Assembly (NCBI RefSeq): GCF_051013375.1
Contig: NZ_CP142125.1
Strand: one strand, 5' to 3'
Source of the DNA: Kordia algicida
Lineage (GTDB): Bacteria; Bacteroidota; Bacteroidia; Flavobacteriales; Flavobacteriaceae
Length of the DNA stretch: 64,000 bases
The translations under genes were made by a program, and so were the position numbers. Shown here piece after piece: positions 54,198 to 62,517 of this stretch. A model generated the notes under the pieces. That model was given only the letters and a program-made list of their open reading frames with translations. It was not told the DNA's origin and searched no databases. Within the stretch, counting starts at the first letter, position 1. Every line of letters starts with the position of its first letter.

Positions 54198-55211
54198 ATG
54201 GAACTTCCAAAAAAGCATATCCTATCTCACAATGAATTAACGTATAGGTACATACAATTTGACAATGTATTTGCATTTAATGAATTTATAGATCATAAGG
54301 CGAAGAAATTAAGTAATCATAATGAATCGATTTGGAGCGCTGTAAAAAATAGGGCTTCTGAGAGAATAGAAATGAAAAAAGATTGGTATGGGTCGCCAAT
54401 TCCAAATACTATAAAAGAATTGGAGTCACATAATTCATTTTTAGGGATGGAACTACTAAAAGAAATACAGCCACAAATCAAAGATAAACTATCGGAGTAT
54501 TTACAGTATTTAGCACAGTTGGAACTTCCTAAGCCTAAAATAGCATACAATGATCGTGGTTTGGGTGTTTTCTCTTTTGATCGGGCATCTATGGGAATGT
54601 TTAAAATTCATGCTATAAACACAGCAACACCCATACAAGAAAACATCAGCAAACTCAACATTGAACTAGGCAAAAAACAACTACATACCTCCGTTAAAAG
54701 TGTGTACGCTTACTTTAAAGACAAACAAAATTCCTATCCCTCATTGCAACTCTACATCATGGCGGGCGCAAATGCAAAAGTAAAAGGGAACAATATTTTA
54801 TTTGTGGGATTGGCGTGCGCAGAGCTTGTGGCTTTTATGGAGCAAAGAGGAATATCGGTCGAAGTCAATGTAGTGATTGGAAGCCACTTTAGAGGACAAA
54901 CTGTTTTGGCTAAGATTAGAGTAAAACGCTTTCAAGATAAATTAGATACCAATCAACTATTGTTAATGTCAAGCGATCCAAGATATTTTAGGTACAGAGG
55001 ATTTAAAACACTGATTGTCTTGGCAGATTATTTTGGATATAAAATACCACAAAACTTAGGTAGTTTGCCTAAGAATTTGGGGAATAATTTTGTGGATGCA
55101 GTCAATAAAAATGGTTTTGTATTCGAGCAGAGTTATGCAATGGATAAAGCTGTTAGAGAAGTTTCTACCATAATTACAAATTATAAAAACAGATTAGATG
55201 GAAAAAAATAA
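54198..55211 (+). CDS. Candidate VWA-like partner of the MoxR ATPase
   Basis: 337-aa protein. The central part alternates hydrophobic strands and helices in Rossmann fashion (LQLYIMAGANAKV, ILFVGLACAELVAFMEQRG, VEVNVVIGSHF, TLIVLADYFGYKI), as in VWA domains. A canonical DxSxS metal site is absent (MAGANA occupies that place). The call relies on fold-like patterning and on the common MoxR-VWA gene pairing. It overlaps the next gene by 14 bp. Confidence 0.55.
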   Translation: MELPKKHILSHNELTYRYIQFDNVFAFNEFIDHKAKKLSNHNESIWSAVKNRASERIEMKKDWYGSPIPNTIKELESHNSFLGMELLKEIQPQIKDKLSEYLQYLAQLELPKPKIAYNDRGLGVFSFDRASMGMFKIHAINTATPIQENISKLNIELGKKQLHTSVKSVYAYFKDKQNSYPSLQLYIMAGANAKVKGNNILFVGLACAELVAFMEQRGISVEVNVVIGSHFRGQTVLAKIRVKRFQDKLDTNQLLLMSSDPRYFRYRGFKTLIVLADYFGYKIPQNLGSLPKNLGNNFVDAVNKNGFVFEQSYAMDKAVREVSTIITNYKNRLDGKK

Positions 55212-55530
55212 TAAAAATATAGATCAAGCGGTCATACACAAGATGATGAACCGCGCTATTGAGATCAATCATTCTTGCAAAGAGAAATGTAGGGATTTTA
55301 AAATTATGACTTCTACTATGCGAAAAGATTCGCTGATTTTACAGTGGAGAACCATTGATATATCCAACGAAGATAATCCAATTCAATACTATCGTTTTGA
55401 GTGTTTTAAAATGGATGGCACACCTGAACTCTGTTCCATTCATTACACAGATCAAAAACAAGCAAATGACTTTATTACAAGTTTACAGACGCTTTACCAC
55501 CAAAAATTTGCAATTGACCATACACTATAA
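55198..55530 (+). CDS. Hypothetical protein (110 aa)
   Basis: Small soluble protein with beta segments (DFKIMTSTMRKDSLILQW, NPIQYYRFECFKMDG) and a C-terminal helix. No recognised motif. The start overlaps the preceding gene by 14 bp, and the next gene follows by 3 bp. A role within the same module is likely from coupling only. Confidence 0.65.
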   Translation: MEKNNKNIDQAVIHKMMNRAIEINHSCKEKCRDFKIMTSTMRKDSLILQWRTIDISNEDNPIQYYRFECFKMDGTPELCSIHYTDQKQANDFITSLQTLYHQKFAIDHTL

Positions 55531-55533
55531 ATT

Positions 55534-55860
55534 ATGTACAAAACAAAAAATATAACCCTCGATGAATTAAAGGCGGTTAAAATTAAAAATCAACGTGAGA
55601 TTCTTCGTCTTTTAGGAAGTAAACTCAGTTTGATTACTGCTTGGGAAGAAGTAAAACGCCTATCCAATAATTTCAAAAATAAAGTCGCTGAAGCCTTGAA
55701 AGCTGATGCGCTTTTATATGAACTGATAAAACCAAAAAAGGGTACAAAAGTTAAAGAAACTAAAGCGCAAGCTAGAATTAGAATCAGAGAACGAGAACGA
55801 ATGCGTAAAATCAAAATTTTAGCATTGGAATTAGAAATGGCAAAAATTAATCAAAAATAA
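55534..55860 (+). CDS. Basic helical hypothetical protein (108 aa)
   Basis: Very lysine- and arginine-rich and probably all-helical (AEALKADALLYELIKPKKG, ARIRIRERERMRKIKIL). Nucleic-acid binding is plausible from charge, without a recognised motif. 4 bp before the next start. Confidence 0.62.
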   Translation: MYKTKNITLDELKAVKIKNQREILRLLGSKLSLITAWEEVKRLSNNFKNKVAEALKADALLYELIKPKKGTKVKETKAQARIRIRERERMRKIKILALELEMAKINQK

Positions 55861-55864
55861 AATT

Positions 55865-56476
55865 ATGACAATTCAAGATTTACAAGCAATAGACTTGGAA
55901 AAAGTAGCATATCCAACAATCAAAGCAACGGCAGTAGAATTACTAGAGGACTATGCTGATGAAGCAGAAGAAAATAGAGCTGACTTTTTAAAAGATGCAC
56001 AAGAAGCTATTGATGCAGTCTATAAAATGATTCAGGCTAATTCCCCTGAAGCTTTACCAACAAATAAGGATGAGAAAAAAGTGTCTGAAAATACTAATGA
56101 GCCTTCAAAAGAAAAGCCAAAGAAGAAAAAGCTAACTAAAGAGGAAATGGATGCTTATGGAGAAAGGATTAAAAAATGTAGACTAGAAATAAAAGAATAC
56201 AATGCAAAAAGACGTGAAGAACAGCCAAAAAAACCTGCAAAAAAGAGACATGAAAAAATAGAAGGTCATTTGCTGTCAATCGGAAATTTAGTACCTGATA
56301 ATCTAAAAGACAATCTTGATATTTTGGAAGCTTCACAGAAAATCCTTTCCAAAACAGGGCGAGAAATTATGAAAGTCTATCGAATGGATCAGCTCAAAAT
56401 TAAAGAGGTTCAACAGGAAATTGAAGAAAAATACAAAAAGAAAGAAGAAAAAATAAAAAAAGACAACGATGAATAA
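55865..56476 (+). CDS. Lysine/glutamate-rich hypothetical protein (203 aa)
   Basis: Charged protein with an N-terminal helical part (VELLEDYADEAEENRADFL), a KKKK-type linker, and a C-terminal coiled coil (EVQQEIEEKYKKKEEKIK). It overlaps the 81-aa membrane-protein gene by 8 bp. Function unknown; a structural or DNA-associated role is conceivable. Confidence 0.65.
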   Translation: MTIQDLQAIDLEKVAYPTIKATAVELLEDYADEAEENRADFLKDAQEAIDAVYKMIQANSPEALPTNKDEKKVSENTNEPSKEKPKKKKLTKEEMDAYGERIKKCRLEIKEYNAKRREEQPKKPAKKRHEKIEGHLLSIGNLVPDNLKDNLDILEASQKILSKTGREIMKVYRMDQLKIKEVQQEIEEKYKKKEEKIKKDNDE

Positions 56477-56714
56477 GAAAGTATTGATTATCACAGGCGC
56501 GGGATTACTCATTGGTTTTGCCGAAGCCCTGATTTATTACAATTTAGGTAAGAATGATAATAATGAAGAATTTAAGTTACAGTTTCCAAAGGGAATGGAA
56601 CTCTTGAAAACTTCAGGAATTATTATCGCTACATCACTCGCTACTGCGGCGCTCTCAAATATTATTGAAAATGCCGTTGGGAAAAACCTAGAATTAACAC
56701 CAAGAATCACTTAA
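56469..56714 (+). CDS. Two-helix membrane protein (81 aa)
   Basis: Hydrophobic segments VLIITGAGLLIGFAEALIYY and SGIIIATSLATAALSNII separated by a short polar stretch. Small two-pass proteins of this kind occur in mobile elements and membrane-containing phages, but this one matches no known family by eye. Tightly packed between neighbours. Confidence 0.62.
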   Translation: MNKKVLIITGAGLLIGFAEALIYYNLGKNDNNEEFKLQFPKGMELLKTSGIIIATSLATAALSNIIENAVGKNLELTPRIT

Positions 56715-56717
56715 CAT

Positions 56718-57191
56718 ATGGAAAAGATAGAACACAGAGAATTTTTAAAGAAAAACAAGATTGACAAAAAATTATTGCTTTCAGCGATTCAAGAGGAAAT
56801 AAAGATTTTTGACAAAATGCATGATTTGTTAGAAAAAATAACCCCATGTGGAAAAGGTGGTTTACTAAAACAGCTTGAAAAACTAGATGCTGAAATTATC
56901 AAAGATATCTACGATGTATATGGCGATGAAATTTCTAATAATGAGCTAACCGAAGAATTCAAAGAAAAACACGAAGCTTCTAAAAAAGTAAAGCCAAAAA
57001 CAAAAGTGCATTCTGATGAGTTTATTATAGATCAATTGGTAGCACTGGGACAGACAGAAAATATTGGACGTTCTACCTTTATAGATTTAGGACTTAGGAA
57101 GAATCTTAAATGGAACACAACAATAGGAAAATATCTCATCAAAAGAATACGTGTTTTTAAATACCGATACAATATTTTGATTCTTAAGTAG
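56718..57191 (+). CDS. Hypothetical protein (157 aa)
   Basis: Soluble, helical N-terminus (KLLLSAIQEEIKIFDKMHDL) and a basic C-terminal part with a winged-helix-like look (STFIDLGLRKNLKWNTTIGK, then IRVFKYRYNILIL). It could bind DNA; not certain. It is the last gene before a 149-bp gap with a hairpin. Confidence 0.6.
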   Translation: MEKIEHREFLKKNKIDKKLLLSAIQEEIKIFDKMHDLLEKITPCGKGGLLKQLEKLDAEIIKDIYDVYGDEISNNELTEEFKEKHEASKKVKPKTKVHSDEFIIDQLVALGQTENIGRSTFIDLGLRKNLKWNTTIGKYLIKRIRVFKYRYNILILK

Positions 57192-57276
57192 GGTGTTTAC
57201 CTGAAATTTAGAATAAAATTTCATAAAAAAGCACCAAATTTTAGGCAAAATATTGCCAAACTTTCACTAAAAAAGA

Positions 57277-57305
57277 ACAAAAAGTACCCAAAAGGTACTT
57301 TTTGT
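57277..57305. promoter_or_regulatory. 12-bp perfect hairpin between transcription units
   Basis: ACAAAAAGTACC pairs with GGTACTTTTTGT across a 5-nt loop in the gap between the 157-aa gene and the DnaA-like gene. It may be a terminator (T-rich right arm) or an operator for the following unit. Confidence 0.55.
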
Positions 57306-57340
57306 AGTTTGCACAAAACAAAAGCAATTCTTTTTTAAGT

Positions 57341-57796
57341 ATGAAATCAAAGGAGTTCAATTATCGAGATTTACAAGATCACATTGAAGTGATGATCGGT
57401 AAGTTTGGTTTGCAAAATTCAGTCAAGTTTTTGGGAAGATTAATTGATAATACACAGGTAGGATCAGATAAAGATGCACGTGCAAAAAAGATCGTTGAAC
57501 TTACCATTGCAAAAAGCATTGAAGTTTTTAATCTTGAAAAGGACAAATTTTACCAAAGTGATTTAACTGAATATAAAGACGCACGAATGTCGTGTTATTA
57601 TATTATTCACAAGTATACTCAAATCAGCTATGGTAGAATATCCGAAATCTTCCAGCAAAAAAAGCGTTCAGTATGGTACTTTCAAAGTAAATGTGAAGAA
57701 ATGATTTCCATAGCTAAATTCTATCCAAAATTTATGAGTCTCCATACAATCGTAGAAAATTATATCATAAATCATATTTCAAATTTAAATTCTTAA
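57341..57796 (+). CDS. DnaA domain IV-like DNA-binding protein (151 aa)
   Basis: The C-terminal part (KDARMSCYYIIHKYTQIS, YGRISEIFQQKKRSVWYF) reads like the DnaA C-terminal/TrpR-like helix-turn-helix without the AAA+ domain. Such stand-alone domains are seen in Bacteroidota mobile elements. It opens a new transcription unit after the 57277 hairpin. It may regulate or recruit replication functions. The call rests on pattern resemblance. Confidence 0.58.
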   Translation: MKSKEFNYRDLQDHIEVMIGKFGLQNSVKFLGRLIDNTQVGSDKDARAKKIVELTIAKSIEVFNLEKDKFYQSDLTEYKDARMSCYYIIHKYTQISYGRISEIFQQKKRSVWYFQSKCEEMISIAKFYPKFMSLHTIVENYIINHISNLNS

Positions 57797-57801
57797 AAGC
57801 A

Positions 57802-58734
57802 ATGACAGAAGAAAGTCATATCTCAACAGAGGTAAAACAAGCCTTAACCACAAGCAAAGATCAAATTCCACTAGAGGTAATTCAAGATGAAAATGGCAGT
57901 CCACTCAATACACCTGTTGTCGAAAAAGATATCGGTGGAGAACGTTCAAATGATGAAGAACTAAAAGATGAAAATTGGAACGTTTGGAAACCTAAAGACC
58001 AGGGAGAAGTATCAGAACTACAAGGCGATATTGATTACAGGAAAACAGTAGAACATCAAATCGAAAATGAAAAAGAACAAGAGCCATTGGATGCGCCTGA
58101 ACAGGAAATAAATGAAGATGAGCTGTACTTAGAGAGTGACTCGCAAGTAAATGAAGAAGATTTTCAAATGCCATTATCACAAGCAAATCAAACCGCAGAT
58201 GCCTTGTTGGGAATTACTAACAACATGCTAACTGCTGGTGGTAGTTTTTTTGTAAAAGTAAAGAAGCATCAAGAGTTTTATGAATTTAATGAAATTATGG
58301 ATGTGATTGACACTCAAAATGAAAAGAATGTCGATAGGATTTTACTTGATAAAGATGATAAAGCATTACTTCGTCCACTGCTTTCACAGGTCATTCGTAA
58401 AAAAGCCAAACAGCTTACCCCTGAACAGCAATTAATGGGCGCGGTAGCTTCCATAGTAATTAAAAAAGGACAAACGGTTATGGAGATTCGCGCAGAAAAT
58501 AAAAATCTAGAAAATCGTTTGATTGAAATTATCAAGGAACAAAAAAAGCAAGCCGATAAGGGCACAATATCAACGGACTATAAAGATGATTTTAAACAAA
58601 GCCAAACACCTGTTACCGATCAAGAATTTTCAAGTGATGCTTTAGATGATGATGATAAAAATGTGGTTGTTGCCCAAAATGAAGCGATTGAAAATAGTGT
58701 TGTAGAATATGCAGATGATTCTGAAACTAAATAG
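57802..58734 (+). CDS. Acidic hypothetical protein with helical C-terminal half (310 aa)
   Basis: Residues 1-125 are acidic and likely disordered. A more ordered part follows (ADALLGITNNMLTAGGSFFV, LDKDDKALLRPLLSQVIRKK, EQQLMGAVASIVIKKGQTV), then a coiled coil (ENKNLENRLIEIIKEQKKQ) and an acidic tail. There is no membrane segment and no catalytic motif. It lies 5 bp after the DnaA-like gene and 13 bp before the P-loop ATPase gene. Confidence 0.65.
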   Translation: MTEESHISTEVKQALTTSKDQIPLEVIQDENGSPLNTPVVEKDIGGERSNDEELKDENWNVWKPKDQGEVSELQGDIDYRKTVEHQIENEKEQEPLDAPEQEINEDELYLESDSQVNEEDFQMPLSQANQTADALLGITNNMLTAGGSFFVKVKKHQEFYEFNEIMDVIDTQNEKNVDRILLDKDDKALLRPLLSQVIRKKAKQLTPEQQLMGAVASIVIKKGQTVMEIRAENKNLENRLIEIIKEQKKQADKGTISTDYKDDFKQSQTPVTDQEFSSDALDDDDKNVVVAQNEAIENSVVEYADDSETK

Positions 58735-58747
58735 TTGATAAGTAGCT

Positions 58748-59626
58748 ATGAGATCAAAAAATAAAAACGTCGAACGTCAACCCATGATTATGCTTGTATG
58801 TGGCGAAACAGGAGTTGGAAAAACGTATCGAAACAAACAAGAAATCAAACATTATATGATGGATAATCTTTTGTTGGGAAAAAAAGGGCGTAAAGTACTT
58901 GCCTTTGATACCAATGATGACGATTATCCCTCTTTTCGAACGGTAAGTCCAAATCATTTGGGAAAGCTTACCAAAGTTTCCGCGCGTCGTATTCGCCCTT
59001 TTAATACTGACAGCTCGCCAATGGATAATAATGACAAAAAAGAAGTTATTACCAAAATTATGAAGTACTTTAAAAATGGATTGGTCGTGCTAGATGATAT
59101 CGATCATTACATGTCTGGAGCAAAAGGGCAATCCATGATCGGTGCTTTATGTACGGTTCGCCACAAAGGAATTGATATTTTATTAACGCATCAATCGGTA
59201 GCTAAAATCACAACGTCTGAGTGGCAAAATTGTACTTGGCTTCGATTGCATCATCAAGTAGATGATGTGACCAGGTATCGTGATCGAATTCCTAAATATG
59301 AAATTGTACGTATTGCACAGCTTATCGTAGACGAACAATATGAATTATGCTCGACTGCATTTGCAAAAGGAGTCATTACCGAGCATCAGTACAAAGTACA
59401 GAAAAGTTTTTTCGTGTATGTAAACATGCGTGAGCAACGCATCAAAGGTTGCAGTAGAACCGCTTTTATTCGTGCCTGTAAAAAGTTTATTGACCAAGAA
59501 GAAGGCAAAAAGGTTCGTATGCTTCTAAATGAAGAAGATTTTGAAGGAAATAAAATTTATAAGACTAAAAACGAAGCGATTATCAAGTTGATAACTGATA
59601 AGCTTCGTTTTCATGGTAATGGATAG
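58748..59626 (+). CDS. P-loop ATPase, Zot / HerA-FtsK packaging-like
   Basis: 292 aa. Walker A CGETGVGKTYRN (19-26 core) and Walker B LVVLDDIDHYM (about 112-122) are clear. After them comes the segment IDILLTHQSVAKI, the place where HerA/FtsK and Zot-type ATPases carry the sensor TxQ. No membrane helix is present. Such ATPases pump DNA in filamentous and membrane-containing phages or in conjugation. The element context favours a DNA-translocation role, but no capsid or conjugation genes were recognised nearby. The stop faces the res stop with 9 bp between. Confidence 0.68.
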   Translation: MRSKNKNVERQPMIMLVCGETGVGKTYRNKQEIKHYMMDNLLLGKKGRKVLAFDTNDDDYPSFRTVSPNHLGKLTKVSARRIRPFNTDSSPMDNNDKKEVITKIMKYFKNGLVVLDDIDHYMSGAKGQSMIGALCTVRHKGIDILLTHQSVAKITTSEWQNCTWLRLHHQVDDVTRYRDRIPKYEIVRIAQLIVDEQYELCSTAFAKGVITEHQYKVQKSFFVYVNMREQRIKGCSRTAFIRACKKFIDQEEGKKVRMLLNEEDFEGNKIYKTKNEAIIKLITDKLRFHGNG

Positions 59627-59635
59627 TCTTATTAC

Positions 59636-62515
59636 CTATTTTTGGTTAACTATAATTTCTCGTATTAAATTTTCAATTTTCTTGTTACTAAATTGTTTTC
59701 TGAATTTAATTTTAATTGTATCTCCAAAGAACTTTTCGGCGTGTCTTATTTTCTGTTTTTCCTCATTTCTCAAACTTTCTTCTGTAGTATTTTTTGTTTC
59801 AACGACAAAGTATAGTTTTTTCGATTTGTCTTCATAATCCAAAACATAAGCAAAATCAGGCGAATAACTTTTTCCGCCAGCAACAGGAATCTTTATTGAG
59901 TTTTTAGGTATTTTAGAAAAAACAACTACTTCTTTCAAGTTCTGTTCAATATTTTCTTTTTCTAATTCAGAATCGTAAAACAATTCATCTAGTAAATATC
60001 TGTCTGCTACTTTATTTTTCGAATACATAACACCAACATCAGAAGCTGAAATTTCTTTTAAAACATCTCCTTTTTCGTCCGTAAATTTAGTTGGATGAAT
60101 TTCATTGCTCACTTTTTGATATTCAATTCCAAATTTATCTATTGCGTTAAACATTAAATAATTCTCGAATTTTTGCTTAATAATGCGAACTGTAGCAATA
60201 TTTAGAAATTTATTGATATCAATATTAGAATCAACAAAAGAACTGTTTAAAGTCTTTATATTGATATTTAATGATTTTGCTAATTCCTTCATGAAACTAC
60301 TGTATTTCATAGTAGAGATTGGCGTTATCTCATTTCCATAAATTTCTTGTTCCTCTATGGCTCCAGCAATATTATCAGTTATCTTAATTTGTGCTGTTTT
60401 TTCTTTTATTCCCTCAATGGTAAAATGACTATTTTGTTCATTCAAGAAATTGATAAAAAGTAATTTGAATTGTTCTTCTTTTTCAAACTTGTATTCTAAA
60501 ATTACCTTTTCATTTAATTTTTCCCAAAGCTCTTTTAATTCGCTGTATTTTTCTGTTCGTATGCTGACTTGCTTTTTCTTATCTGTAGATTTTCTGACTT
60601 TGTTAGAACCAACACCTTCAAATATTTTAGGATAGTTATGTTTAATAAAGTCAAAACCACCTTCTTTGAATTTATTAGACCTTGTTACAACACTATTATC
60701 GTCTAATATTTCGAATAAATCATCTTCTGTAGTTTCGTATAATTCACAAATCTTCTTAACAATATCGTCTGATAATTTTTCTGGAATATCTTCTATTGAA
60801 ATTGCACCAGATTTCTCGTTTATTTCATTTACTAATTTATCTACAAAATCACTTTCTGTAAAATCTACAAAGTAATTCAAATAAAACTGTTCATCTTTTA
60901 CACGGTTACCGTATTCGTTAACAGGAAGTCTTAAACCTCTACCAACTTCTTGTAGTTTAGAAATATCGCTACCACTACTTCTTAATTTACAAATCTGAAA
61001 AACATTTGGGTTATCCCACCCTTCTCGTAAGGTCCATTTTGAAAAAATAAAACGTCTTGGATTATCCAAATCAAGCATTGCTTGTTTATCGTGCAATATT
61101 TCATTTATTTCTTTTTCTATGGCTTCATCTTTTTCCGAATTATCTTTTGAAAAATAACCTGCGTGTGTAAGACTTATGTCCTTTAAAGTTTTTTCAAGAT
61201 ATGCTTTGTAAAAGGTATTCTTTTCTGTTTTAAGCAAAGTTTCTACTTCAGCTTGTATTAACTTTTCAATAGTGTTTTTTAAATAACCATCGTCATTTCT
61301 GTATTCGTCAATATTATCAATAAAGAATAATGTAATTGGTTTAATTTTTACAGGTCGAGTAAGTAACTGTTTCTCATTTTCAAAATGGCTTTTTATGGCT
61401 TTTTGAATCATTATTTCTTGCAGTTTTTCTGCATAAGAATATGGGTTTAATTTATCGCCTTTAGATAATTCTATTCCATTAGATAAAACAACTTTACTTT
61501 TGTTTAAACTCTCTATATACAAATCTTCCATTGCAGAATGTACTCTTTGTAAACTTTCTTTTCTAGTGAGTTTAAACAACTTTTTACTCTTGTCTTCCAG
61601 CAATTCAAAAGTGGCTTCTTTTCCGTCCGTATTATTGAGTTTTACAATAGCATTCTTTCCGCTTTCAAATTCTGTGATATGACCAATTACACCTTTTACT
61701 AAATTACGATTGAAAGAATCGACAGCAGTTAAAGTATACACTAAATTTTCATATTCTTTAAATGTTGCACCATATCGCAAAATAAATTGCGGTTTCATTT
61801 TTTGAATATTCTCCCAAGTTTTGTTGGCTTTTGAAAACTTATGGGGTTCATCTATGATTACAAAAGGACTAACTGCCGAAATTGCCTTAAAAGGAATTGT
61901 GTGCTTATCAAATATGCCTTTATCAAAACTCTTTCGCATTGTTTCAGAGTTTACCATTCCTGCATTAATAACCATTACCTGGATGTTGTTTTTTTCGTAA
62001 ACTCCAGCATTTACAAAACTATTAACAGCTGGTGGCATAAACGTTTTTTTGTTTTTACCTCCTTTTTTACTTTCTACGATATGTAATTTAATGGTTTTTC
62101 CATATTGCTCTTTAAAATGTGCTCTTGCACTATCACTTTTTAAAAAATCGACTGTTCCAGCTTTAATAGAAAGCGTGGGAACAATCACAATAAATTTAAA
62201 AAGACCGTAGTTTTTGTTGAGTTCAAAAATGGTTTTGGTATAGGTGTAGGTTTTTCCTGTTCCTGTTTCCATCATAATATCTATGATGTTGCTATTACGC
62301 TTTATCTTTTGGTCAATACCATTTTGTTTTTGTAAGGCATAAATGTTTTCAGCATAACTTGTTTTAACATCACTATAAATATCTATTACAGGATTCAAAA
62401 ATTGTTTATCAATTCCTTTTGGGTTTTCTACTTCTAGATTATCAAAAACAGATACAGTACTTTTTACCGCTTGTGTTTGATGCTGAAGATTTTTTTCAAA
62501 ATTAAATCCTTTCAT
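59636..62515 (-). CDS. Type III restriction enzyme, Res subunit
   Basis: 959-aa SF2 helicase-nuclease. Walker A METGTGKTYTYTKT, DEPH box (FVIIDEPHKFSK), motif VI-like region QEVGRGLRLP, and a C-terminal PD-(D/E)xK nuclease (SPDFAYVL ... FVVETKN, about residues 880-910) are all visible. Translocation and cleavage require the Mod subunit encoded immediately upstream (2-bp gap). It is convergent with the P-loop ATPase gene. Length and domain order fit intact Res. Confidence 0.93.
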   Translation of the reverse strand: MKGFNFEKNLQHQTQAVKSTVSVFDNLEVENPKGIDKQFLNPVIDIYSDVKTSYAENIYALQKQNGIDQKIKRNSNIIDIMMETGTGKTYTYTKTIFELNKNYGLFKFIVIVPTLSIKAGTVDFLKSDSARAHFKEQYGKTIKLHIVESKKGGKNKKTFMPPAVNSFVNAGVYEKNNIQVMVINAGMVNSETMRKSFDKGIFDKHTIPFKAISAVSPFVIIDEPHKFSKANKTWENIQKMKPQFILRYGATFKEYENLVYTLTAVDSFNRNLVKGVIGHITEFESGKNAIVKLNNTDGKEATFELLEDKSKKLFKLTRKESLQRVHSAMEDLYIESLNKSKVVLSNGIELSKGDKLNPYSYAEKLQEIMIQKAIKSHFENEKQLLTRPVKIKPITLFFIDNIDEYRNDDGYLKNTIEKLIQAEVETLLKTEKNTFYKAYLEKTLKDISLTHAGYFSKDNSEKDEAIEKEINEILHDKQAMLDLDNPRRFIFSKWTLREGWDNPNVFQICKLRSSGSDISKLQEVGRGLRLPVNEYGNRVKDEQFYLNYFVDFTESDFVDKLVNEINEKSGAISIEDIPEKLSDDIVKKICELYETTEDDLFEILDDNSVVTRSNKFKEGGFDFIKHNYPKIFEGVGSNKVRKSTDKKKQVSIRTEKYSELKELWEKLNEKVILEYKFEKEEQFKLLFINFLNEQNSHFTIEGIKEKTAQIKITDNIAGAIEEQEIYGNEITPISTMKYSSFMKELAKSLNINIKTLNSSFVDSNIDINKFLNIATVRIIKQKFENYLMFNAIDKFGIEYQKVSNEIHPTKFTDEKGDVLKEISASDVGVMYSKNKVADRYLLDELFYDSELEKENIEQNLKEVVVFSKIPKNSIKIPVAGGKSYSPDFAYVLDYEDKSKKLYFVVETKNTTEESLRNEEKQKIRHAEKFFGDTIKIKFRKQFSNKKIENLIREIIVNQK

Positions 62516-62517
62516 AG

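Noticed and set aside
58748..59626. Reading the P-loop ATPase as a conjugation VirB4/TraG protein
   Set aside because: Much too short, and no membrane or TraG motifs. A Zot/HerA-type reading fits better.
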